Positions 1 to 5,206 of a stretch of DNA of 5,628 bases are shown in pieces. Each line of letters starts with the position of its first letter. Position 1 is the first letter of the stretch. Source of the stretch: ANME-2 cluster archaeon (GTDB taxonomy: Archaea; Halobacteriota; Methanosarcinia; Methanosarcinales; Methanocomedenaceae); NCBI GenBank assembly GCA_022353185.1, contig JAKRWB010000362.1, positions 1 to 5,628 on the forward strand, written 5' to 3'. The notes beneath the pieces are model-generated. The model did not search any database. It had not been told where the DNA came from and worked only from the letters and a program-made list of their open reading frames with translations. The position numbers were made by a program, and so were the translations under genes.

Positions 1-15
1 TTATGATGTAACTTC

Positions 16-810
16 TTGTCACAGCAGATTACCACAGATATGATCGGGCAATATATCCTCCTGCCTGACATATCTGATACATTTGATGCTCCCATACGGG
101 ACGACTTCCCAAAGATCGCATTGGGCGGGACCTCCATATCTGATATTGCCGATATGGTGAACAGTAATGTCTCTCTGGGATTGGGGTCAATAATGGATAA
201 TCCACCCGTGGACTATCTTGCAAAAACCCGCGGTGTCCCTGAAGTTACTGTTCCCCTGCCCATCGGTCTTAAGCACACGGACCAGTTCTTTGATGCTCTC
301 TCCCAAATATCAGGATGCCATGTACCTGATAAATATTTGAACGAGCGTGGACGGTTGATCGATGCCATGGTTGATGTTCATAAATACCTGTATGGCGTGC
401 GCGTAGCTGTTTATGGCGACCCTGAAAAGGTGGTGGGCATGGTCTCCCTGATGCTTGAAGTGGGAATGCATCCGGTTATTGTGGTATCGGGCAGCAAGAG
501 CCCGGATTTCAGGAGAACTGTGGAGTCCATGATTAGGGAAACATGGCCCGATTGTGACACAACAATTCTGGACGGTGTGGATTTCGATACCTTCAATGAT
601 ACTGTCAGGAGCATCAGGCCTGATTTGCTTGTGGGCGATTCCAATGGAAAGTACATCTCAAAGGCTGAGGGCATACCATTAGTGCGAATAGGATTGCCCA
701 TACATGACAGGGTGGGTGCCCAGAGGCTGCTTATGTTAGGTTACAGAGGGGCAATGGAATTAATCGACAGGATCACAAATACTATACTGGAGCATGGGGA
801 TGCGTCGTAA
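16..810 (+). CDS. Nitrogenase component 1 beta-like protein (NifK/VnfK/AnfK family), C-terminal half, probably broken or frameshifted at its 5' end
   Basis: The 264 residues match the C-terminal half of nitrogenase component 1 beta subunits. Family landmarks appear in order: LLPDISDTFDAP (about 15-26), a GGTSISDI element (37-44), the PIGLKHTDQF stretch (82-91), ERGRLIDAMVDVHKYLYG (110-127) with AVYGDP (131-136), GDSNGKYI (207-214), and LVRIGLPIHDR (222-232) followed by GYRGAMELID (242-251). Family members run about 450-520 residues, and the N-terminal half carrying the P-cluster cysteines is not here. The frame is closed by TGA at 4-6, yet similarity seems to reach almost to it. The TTG at 16 has no Shine-Dalgarno site, so it is a nominal start only. 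Frame 2 reads Y-D-V-T-S just upstream, which would fit the family if a frameshift lies near 13-16. A true split gene or a pseudogene is also possible. The stop overlaps the next gene, a transporter lipoprotein, so the two are translationally linked. Whether this is genuine NifK or a nitrogenase-like reductase or scaffold cannot be settled without the N-terminal half and its partner. Confidence 0.85.
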   Translation: MSQQITTDMIGQYILLPDISDTFDAPIRDDFPKIALGGTSISDIADMVNSNVSLGLGSIMDNPPVDYLAKTRGVPEVTVPLPIGLKHTDQFFDALSQISGCHVPDKYLNERGRLIDAMVDVHKYLYGVRVAVYGDPEKVVGMVSLMLEVGMHPVIVVSGSKSPDFRRTVESMIRETWPDCDTTILDGVDFDTFNDTVRSIRPDLLVGDSNGKYISKAEGIPLVRIGLPIHDRVGAQRLLMLGYRGAMELIDRITNTILEHGDAS

Positions 811-1744
811 TTACCCAATTCTATTGCGGATGGGTATACTATGTTTACTCATCCTGGCGGTCCTTGCGACAGGTTGTACGGAAAAACATGAATCTGATAT
901 CGGCATGGCCGTAGAGTTCAATGACCATGCCGCATGTGCTTATGTAGCAAAGGAGAACAACTGGTACGAAGATGAAGGGATCAATCTCACCACTTATGAA
1001 AGCTATGCCACAGGAATGCAGCTTACCAGTGCGCTTGCAAGAGGTGATATTCAGGTCGCCTATATCTGTCTGTCTCCTGCTATTCTGGCATATTCCAGGG
1101 GCGTTCCGCTGGTGATCGTTGCCGGAACCCATAAGCAAGGCTACGGCCTGGTCGCCAGTCCTGGTATTGAAAACATCTCTGACCTGAATGGTGCAACCAT
1201 AGGATGTGTGCGGGAAGGCGGCATGGTGGATATCCTCTTAAACCGCATGATCAAGGAATATGACCTCAAGGATGTCCGGATCCAGCGAATGGAACCCTTA
1301 AAACAGGTCATTGCCCTGGAAACAGGCAGGATAGATGCTGCATTTCTGCCGGAGCACCATGCAACCGCTGCCGAATCTAACGGCTTTAACATGCTTATTA
1401 CAAGCCATGAATTGTGGGATAATATGCAGGGCAGTGTCCTGATCGTTAAGCAAGAACTTATCGAGGACGATCCCGAAACTGTAAGAAAACTGGTTCAGGT
1501 AACCCAAAAAGCAACCGACTGGATGGGTGATAATCCCAACGAGACGGCTGTGATCCTTGCAGAAGAACTGGACAGTGATCCAGCGATCATCAAAAAATCG
1601 ATGAGCCGGTTGAATTACACCACCCGCATCGATGTAGAGTCTGTTCAGGAGATGATCGACTATATGGTGGAACTTGGGTATATCGAGGAGGGCATAAGAG
1701 CTGATGATATGCTGGATACTACATTCCTACAGGAACAAGTATGA
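800..1744 (+). CDS. NitT/TauT-type ABC transporter solute-binding lipoprotein (NMT1/SsuA-like)
   Basis: This is an extracytoplasmic solute-binding protein of the nitrate/sulfonate/taurine/thiamine-precursor class. It should capture a small ligand outside the cell and pass it to the permease encoded next. An ATG also exists at 794, but GGAG at 789-792 is only 1 nt from it and 7 nt from the ATG at 800, so I prefer 800. The N-terminus has basic residues, a hydrophobic segment and a plausible lipobox ending L-A-T-G-C (Cys26), indicating a membrane-anchored lipoprotein. The body follows the NMT1 fold: EFNDHAACAY (39-48), NNWYEDEGI, GMQLTSALARGDIQVAY, CLSPAILAYSRG (90-101), then DLNGATIGCVREGG (128-141) and DAAFLPEHHA (179-188). 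The mature part has only three other Cys (46, 90, 136), each in a loop that usually touches ligand; His186 and His187 occupy a fourth. That is unusual for a sulfonate or nitrate binder. It overlaps the nitrogenase-like gene upstream and shares ATGA with the permease downstream. The ligand is unknown. Confidence 0.9.
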   Translation: MRRNYPILLRMGILCLLILAVLATGCTEKHESDIGMAVEFNDHAACAYVAKENNWYEDEGINLTTYESYATGMQLTSALARGDIQVAYICLSPAILAYSRGVPLVIVAGTHKQGYGLVASPGIENISDLNGATIGCVREGGMVDILLNRMIKEYDLKDVRIQRMEPLKQVIALETGRIDAAFLPEHHATAAESNGFNMLITSHELWDNMQGSVLIVKQELIEDDPETVRKLVQVTQKATDWMGDNPNETAVILAEELDSDPAIIKKSMSRLNYTTRIDVESVQEMIDYMVELGYIEEGIRADDMLDTTFLQEQV

Positions 1745-2490
1745 GAATTCGAAATATACTGGATGGATGTATCCCGATCATCATATTTATCCTGATATGG
1801 GAGAGTATCGCCCGGCTGTATATTGTTCCCGAATACATATTCCCGTCGTTCTCTGTTGTGATGGGGGAGTTCTACCATCTGACAGTTAATGGAGTCCTGC
1901 TGAATAATCTTGCAAGCAGCCTGTTCAGGGTGCTGGCAGGATTTCTGCTGGGTTCTGTGGCGGGTATTATGATGGGAACAGTGATGGGATGTAAGCAGAT
2001 CATAAACAGGTCGTTTAACCCGATCTTCAGTTTGCTCTATCCAATACCAACGCTTGGCTGGGCACCATTATTGATGATCTGGATAGGGATAAATGAGATG
2101 CTGCCGATCATATTGATATTCCTGTGTTCATTCTTTCCTGTGCTCTATAACACGATCACAGGCATCAGGGGTGTTGATAGCGATGTCATCAAAGCAGCAA
2201 GAACCCTGGGTGCATCAGATCGAAAGATACTGACCAGTGTTATCCTGCCGCTTGCCGTACCTAACATCTTTACCGGGCTAAGACTGGAAGCTGGTATGGC
2301 ATGGCGGGTTGTGATAGCGGCTGAGATGGTCGCAATCCCGACAGGCATCGGCGCACTGCTGATACGTTCGGAGAGTCTGCTTAGGGTGGATATTATCATC
2401 GTCTGTTTGATGGTGCTTTCGGTAATGTGCCTGGTCTTTGAGCGGGTCTTCCAGTATATCGAAACTAAAATGACAAAAGAATGGAGGTAA
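1741..2490 (+). CDS. NitT/TauT-type ABC transporter permease (SsuC/TauC-like, BPD_transp_1)
   Basis: This integral-membrane subunit forms, probably as a homodimer, the translocation path of the importer. At 249 residues it has the normal length for SsuC/TauC permeases. Hydrophobic segments lie at about 10-28, 62-83, 96-118, 120-140, 170-200 and 217-233, giving roughly six membrane spans. The cytoplasmic EAA coupling loop is clear at about 151-172 (KAARTLGASDRKIL, then VILPLAVP), the site that docks on the ATPase. PIPTLGWAPLLMIWIG (101-116) is a typical family segment before it. The ATG overlaps the TGA of the binding-protein gene (ATGA at 1741-1744), and AGGA at 1731-1734 gives a spacing of 6. 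The stop runs into the Shine-Dalgarno site of the ATPase gene. Nothing suggests truncation. Family assignment is firm; substrate is not determinable from the permease. Confidence 0.92.
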   Translation: MRIRNILDGCIPIIIFILIWESIARLYIVPEYIFPSFSVVMGEFYHLTVNGVLLNNLASSLFRVLAGFLLGSVAGIMMGTVMGCKQIINRSFNPIFSLLYPIPTLGWAPLLMIWIGINEMLPIILIFLCSFFPVLYNTITGIRGVDSDVIKAARTLGASDRKILTSVILPLAVPNIFTGLRLEAGMAWRVVIAAEMVAIPTGIGALLIRSESLLRVDIIIVCLMVLSVMCLVFERVFQYIETKMTKEWR

Positions 2491-2493
2491 ATG

Positions 2494-3216
2494 ATGCCGG
2501 ATATTGAATTGAAGAATATCAGTAATTATGTATTCAATGGCCTGAATATGGAAATATTTGATAAGGAGTTGCTGGTCGTAATCGGTCCGAACGGAGCGGG
2601 AAAATCAACACTGCTCAATATCATTGCCGGGCTTGTGGAGTATGATGGAAACGTGCTCTTTGACGGGGTTTCGGTCAACAGGATGCTAACCGATAAGCGG
2701 CGTGTTGGTTATCTATTCCAGAATCTTGCACTGTTTCCGCATCTTGATGTTGCATCCAATATAGGATATGGACCGGCAGTGAACGGCAGCACAAGGGAAA
2801 ACATTGCACAGAGAGTGGATGAATTGCTCAGGTTAATGAAGATCGAGCATCTGAAAGACCGTTATCCGAAGAATTTGAGTGGCGGGGAGCGCCAGAGGGT
2901 GGCTCTGGCACGGGCGCTTGCCGTATCACCGCAGGTGCTGCTCCTTGATGAGCCATTCAGCAGTCTGGACTCTGGAACATGCAGGTGCATCAGGCAGGAG
3001 ATCAAAAGGATACAGAGGGGGCTGGGGATCACAACTGTGCTTGTTACACATGACATGGCAGAGGCAGAAGAAATGGGAGACAGGATCGTGGCAATGAATG
3101 ATGGAGAGGTCCATGAGGTCGCTGATATTCAGAGGATGTACAGATATGATCTTGATGATCTAAGTCACCTACAGAACTGCACTAGCTGCGCCATCGATTG
3201 TTATTGTAAGGAATGA
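2494..3216 (+). CDS. NitT/TauT-type ABC transporter ATP-binding protein with a cysteine-rich C-terminal tail
   Basis: This is the nucleotide-binding subunit that powers the importer. Two ATGs lie in tandem at 2491 and 2494. GGAGGT at 2483-2488 is 2 nt from the first and 5 nt from the second, so 2494 is preferred (240 residues; numbers here count from it). All ATPase motifs are present: Walker A GPNGAGKST (31-39), Q-loop YLFQNLALFP (73-82), signature LSGGERQ (128-134), Walker B VLLLDEP (148-154), D-loop SSLD (156-159) and switch His186 (VTHD). It should be catalytically competent. The last residues, N-C-T-S-C-A-I-D-C-Y-C-K-E, hold four cysteines (229, 232, 236, 238) in a C-x2-C-x3-C-x-C pattern beyond the core fold; two more (163, 165) follow the D-loop. 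Such a tail is not a standard feature of SsuB/TauB ATPases and could bind a metal or Fe-S cluster or sense redox state. The stop overlaps the next start in ATGA. Confidence 0.93.
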   Translation: MPDIELKNISNYVFNGLNMEIFDKELLVVIGPNGAGKSTLLNIIAGLVEYDGNVLFDGVSVNRMLTDKRRVGYLFQNLALFPHLDVASNIGYGPAVNGSTRENIAQRVDELLRLMKIEHLKDRYPKNLSGGERQRVALARALAVSPQVLLLDEPFSSLDSGTCRCIRQEIKRIQRGLGITTVLVTHDMAEAEEMGDRIVAMNDGEVHEVADIQRMYRYDLDDLSHLQNCTSCAIDCYCKE

Positions 3217-3944
3217 TTGGAATGTACACAAAAATAAAAGAGAGGTTTGCACAAATCGTGGCGGAAAATAACCTGTTAGATGAGACGGTAAGGATCAGTG
3301 CTAAGACCCTGACCCCGGAAGAGGCTATAGGAAATCCGGAAAGTGACGATTTTCCGATACTGAAGGGGCATGAGCGGATGATGCAGGCAGAGTTCAGGGG
3401 GAGCTTTGGTCAGGCATTCACGGACATGTACGGCGACTTCGAAGGAACACTTCAGGACGTGCTTTACATGGAACTCAATAACAACTTCAGGAGGGCAATT
3501 TTCATCGCAACCCTGAATGCAGTGATGCGAAATCTCGGTCTGATAGAGGGAAGTGTTCACTGCAAGGATCACGGTCCTGAAGAGTGTGGTCTGGATCTGG
3601 TTGAGTTTCTTGAAGGATGCAAAATATCAAGGATAGCATTGGTCGGATTCCAGCCGGTACATGCACGATGTTGTTCTGGATGTTACGAACTAAAAATACT
3701 GGACCTGGATAAGGAGAATATTGGGAAAGAGAAATTTGGTGTTGTCATGCTAGATGGTGATAAGAATGCAAAAGAGGTGCTGAAATGGTGCGATCTGGCA
3801 CTTGTCACAGGAACAACGGTCGTTAATGGGACCATCGGACCAATACTTGAGATGGCAGGAAAGAAAGTGGTGTTCTATGGCATCAGTATAGCTGGAGTTG
3901 CGCAGTTGTTTAATTTTAACCGATTCTGTCCAAGATCTACATGA
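3213..3944 (+). CDS. DUF4213/DUF364 protein (Rossmann-like, putative heavy-metal chelation family)
   Basis: The N-terminal part resembles the DUF4213 lid domain (about 1-110; NNNFRRAIFIATLNAVMRNLG). The C-terminal part is the DUF364 Rossmann-like domain: HCKDHGPEEC (116-125), IALVGFQP (141-148), KILDLDKENIG (161-171), LVTGTTVVNGTI (197-208) and a closing YGISIAGVAQLF plus RFCP (to 240). The family's biochemical activity is not established; 'heavy-metal chelation' is a putative Pfam description. There are eight Cys (117, 125, 136, 153, 154, 157, 193, 239), three clustered as C-C-x2-C at 153-157, where relatives more often have an ordinary amphipathic helix, as I recall the family. The ATG at 3213 overlaps the ATPase stop (ATGA). 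An in-frame ATG at 3222 sits 9 nt after AGGA (3209-3212) and is an equally credible start. Co-translation with the transporter suggests a role in handling the imported compound, which is an inference. Confidence 0.85.
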   Translation: MIGMYTKIKERFAQIVAENNLLDETVRISAKTLTPEEAIGNPESDDFPILKGHERMMQAEFRGSFGQAFTDMYGDFEGTLQDVLYMELNNNFRRAIFIATLNAVMRNLGLIEGSVHCKDHGPEECGLDLVEFLEGCKISRIALVGFQPVHARCCSGCYELKILDLDKENIGKEKFGVVMLDGDKNAKEVLKWCDLALVTGTTVVNGTIGPILEMAGKKVVFYGISIAGVAQLFNFNRFCPRST

Positions 3945-3989
3945 TGTAGTAGAAAATAATAATAAGGAATCAATTAATGAGGAATTTAT

Positions 3990-4730
3990 ATGACTGTAGT
4001 AATTGATGCACATAACCACCTGGGCGGACCGGATAAAGGTGATGGGATGACACAGACCGTAGGTAATCTCATTTCCAGGATGGATGTCGCAGGCATTCAA
4101 AAGGCTGTGGTGTTTCCATTCAATGATGAGGACCCGGGGAGTTCATTTTCCAGAAGTAATGACCAGGTCTATAGTGATGTGGCCAGTAATCCTGACAGGC
4201 TGATAGGATTTGGACGCCTTGACCCCAACCAGGGGGATCAGGCAGTGGCAGAGGCCCGACGCTGTGTTGTAGAACTGGGACTGTCAGGAATTAAACTACA
4301 TCCCCATGCCCAGAAGTTTGCTATTGACAGTATGACAGTGTACAGTATCGCAGAATGGGTGGCGGCCGTACGGCCTGACATACCCATAATTTTCGATAAC
4401 GGTAAACCCACTTCACCTAATAAGCTCATCGGGGACCTGGCCGGGGCATTCCCTGAAATTACGTTCATTCTTGCCCACATGCGGGGCGGGGATTTCATTG
4501 AAGTGACAGCAGCTCATGATAACATATACATCCAAACCACAGGGGTGCTGCAGGTAGAAGTGGTGCAGCAGTGTGTTGATGAGCTGGGGGCTGACAGGGT
4601 TATGATGGGGTCGGATTCACCGTATCATTCCATGGAGGACGAGGTTGTTAAGGTCGAATCACTACAATTGTCTGAAAGTGAAAAGCAGCTGATTTTTAGC
4701 GGGACTGCAAAGAAGGTACTAAAGATCTGA
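3990..4730 (+). CDS. Amidohydrolase family 2 (PF04909-like) TIM-barrel metal-dependent hydrolase
   Basis: A 246-residue amidohydrolase-2 type protein, which in this superfamily hydrolyses or decarboxylates small molecules using one or two bound metals. The ATG at 3990 follows GAGGA (3979-3983) by 6 nt. Visible active-site elements are D-x-H-x-H after strand 1 (Asp6, His8, His10), GIKLHPHA (100-107; Lys102, His104), LAHMRGG (161-167; His163) and GSDSPY (207-212; Asp209). The usual His of the P-x-x-x-H-x-G strand is Asp136 in PIIFDNG (132-138), so metal coordination may be altered. The chain is at the short end for the family but ends in a normal C-terminal helix, so it looks complete. It lies 45 bp after the DUF364 gene on the same strand and is followed by a T-rich terminator-like tract, so it is probably the last gene of the transporter operon. 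The substrate is unknown. Confidence 0.88.
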   Translation: MTVVIDAHNHLGGPDKGDGMTQTVGNLISRMDVAGIQKAVVFPFNDEDPGSSFSRSNDQVYSDVASNPDRLIGFGRLDPNQGDQAVAEARRCVVELGLSGIKLHPHAQKFAIDSMTVYSIAEWVAAVRPDIPIIFDNGKPTSPNKLIGDLAGAFPEITFILAHMRGGDFIEVTAAHDNIYIQTTGVLQVEVVQQCVDELGADRVMMGSDSPYHSMEDEVVKVESLQLSESEKQLIFSGTAKKVLKI

Positions 4731-4743
4731 TCGGTTCTTAACC

Positions 4744-4755
4744 TTTTTATTTTTC
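4744..4755 (+). terminator. T-rich archaeal-type terminator after the amidohydrolase gene
   Basis: Fourteen bases after the amidohydrolase stop comes T5-A-T5-C on the coding strand with no strong preceding hairpin. Archaeal RNA polymerase commonly terminates at such U-tracts. It separates the transporter cluster from the glnK unit. Confidence 0.55.
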
Positions 4756-4802
4756 TATATCTGGTCCACTGAACAGTTGTAAATCTTAATATAAGTTTAT
4801 AG

Positions 4803-4821
4803 GTATATTTATATATTATAC
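4803..4821. promoter_or_regulatory. Inverted repeat spanning the glnK TATA box (possible operator)
   Basis: GTATA (4803-4807) and TATAC (4817-4821) form a perfect 5-bp dyad with a 9-bp spacer that contains the TATA box. A repressor bound here would block TBP. The canonical NrpR operator described for Methanococcus (GGAA-N6-TTCC) is not present in this intergenic region. AT-richness makes a chance dyad possible. Confidence 0.3.
4808..4815 (+). promoter_or_regulatory. Archaeal TATA box for glnK-amtB
   Basis: TTTATATA, a full match to the archaeal TATA consensus, lies in an AT-rich stretch 39 bp upstream of the glnK GTG. Transcription would start around 4835-4840, leaving a very short leader that just includes the Shine-Dalgarno site. 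I see no convincing purine-rich BRE directly upstream, so the exact TATA register in this AT-rich run is uncertain. Confidence 0.6.
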
Positions 4822-4836
4822 AGTAGGCTACCGTAT

Positions 4837-4842
4837 GGTGAT
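4837..4842 (+). promoter_or_regulatory. Shine-Dalgarno site GGTGAT fixing the GTG start of glnK
   Basis: GGTGAT is complementary to the archaeal 16S rRNA 3' end (AUCACCUCC) and lies 4 nt before the GTG at 4847. It supports the non-ATG start, which also gives the expected PII N-terminus. Confidence 0.7.
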
Positions 4843-4846
4843 ATAA

Positions 4847-5194
4847 GTGAGATATGTAATAGCAATAATACGACCTGAACGGCTTGATGCGGTCAAACGG
4901 GAACTTCAAAAGGTCGAAGTAAACAGGTTGACAGTAACATCTGTTTCTGGATATGGTGCACAAAAGGGGCATTTGGAGATATACAGGGCACTGGAGTATG
5001 AGGTGAACCTCCTTGAAAAGATCAAACTTGATATCGCAGTAAATGATGAGTTCTTACAGCCAACTATCGAAGCTATACAGCGAGGGGCCAAGACAGGTGA
5101 GAAAGGTGAGATAGGGGATGGGAAGATATTCGTGCTGCCTCTTGAAGATGTAATAAGGATCAGTACAGGCGAAAAGGGATCTATGGCTATTTAG
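4847..5194 (+). CDS. glnK: PII nitrogen regulatory protein, GlnK type
   Basis: PII proteins are trimeric sensors of ATP/ADP and 2-oxoglutarate; the GlnK type plugs the ammonium channel when ammonium is plentiful. The 115 residues begin as PII does (RYVIAIIRPERLDAVKREL). The T-loop (about 37-55) keeps Gln39, Lys40, Gly41 and Tyr51, the position uridylylated in many bacteria. Residues 82-96 form the nucleotide-binding B-loop ending IGDGKIFV, followed by VIRISTGEKG (102-111). The B-loop is three residues longer than the usual T-G-x-x-G-D-G-K: here T-G-E-K-G-E-I-G-D-G-K, encoded by a near-perfect 9-nt tandem repeat. The classical T-loop and the linked amtB argue against NifI1 or NifI2. The GTG start is supported by GGTGAT 4 nt upstream. 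The amtB gene begins 12 nt after the stop. Confidence 0.95.
   Translation: MRYVIAIIRPERLDAVKRELQKVEVNRLTVTSVSGYGAQKGHLEIYRALEYEVNLLEKIKLDIAVNDEFLQPTIEAIQRGAKTGEKGEIGDGKIFVLPLEDVIRISTGEKGSMAI
5096..5113 (+). repeat. 9-nt tandem repeat inside the glnK B-loop
   Basis: GGTGAGAAA (5096-5104) is followed directly by GGTGAGATA (5105-5113), 8 of 9 bases identical and in frame. It encodes G-E-K-G-E-I and accounts for the three extra residues in the PII B-loop. Confidence 0.8.
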
Positions 5195-5206
5195 GAGGTA
5201 AAAAAT

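Noticed and set aside
3..11. ATGATGTAA at the left edge as the end of an upstream gene
   Set aside because: Only two codons are visible before the stop, and no homology can be judged. The frame-2 reading through this point fits the nitrogenase-like family better.
3276..3572. 98-codon reverse-strand reading frame within the DUF364 gene
   Set aside because: It is a shadow of a well-supported gene with no recognisable domain or start signal.
3909..3918. TTTAATTTTA as a TATA box for the amidohydrolase gene
   Set aside because: It lies inside the conserved C-terminus of the DUF364 coding sequence, matches the consensus only partly, and the short same-strand gap suggests read-through.
3945..3989. 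Short gap before the amidohydrolase as a site for a small RNA or peptide gene
   Set aside because: It holds stop codons, an A-rich run and the Shine-Dalgarno site only; nothing else is supported.
4625..4972. 115-codon reverse-strand reading frame over the glnK promoter
   Set aside because: It crosses the end of the amidohydrolase, the T-rich tract, the TATA box and the glnK start. Its translation has a random composition, and clear genes on the other strand explain the DNA.
4847..5194. PII protein as NifI1 or NifI2, the nitrogenase switch-off regulators
   Set aside because: The T-loop is of the classical GlnB/GlnK form, and the gene is followed within 12 nt by amtB, the standard glnK-amtB arrangement.
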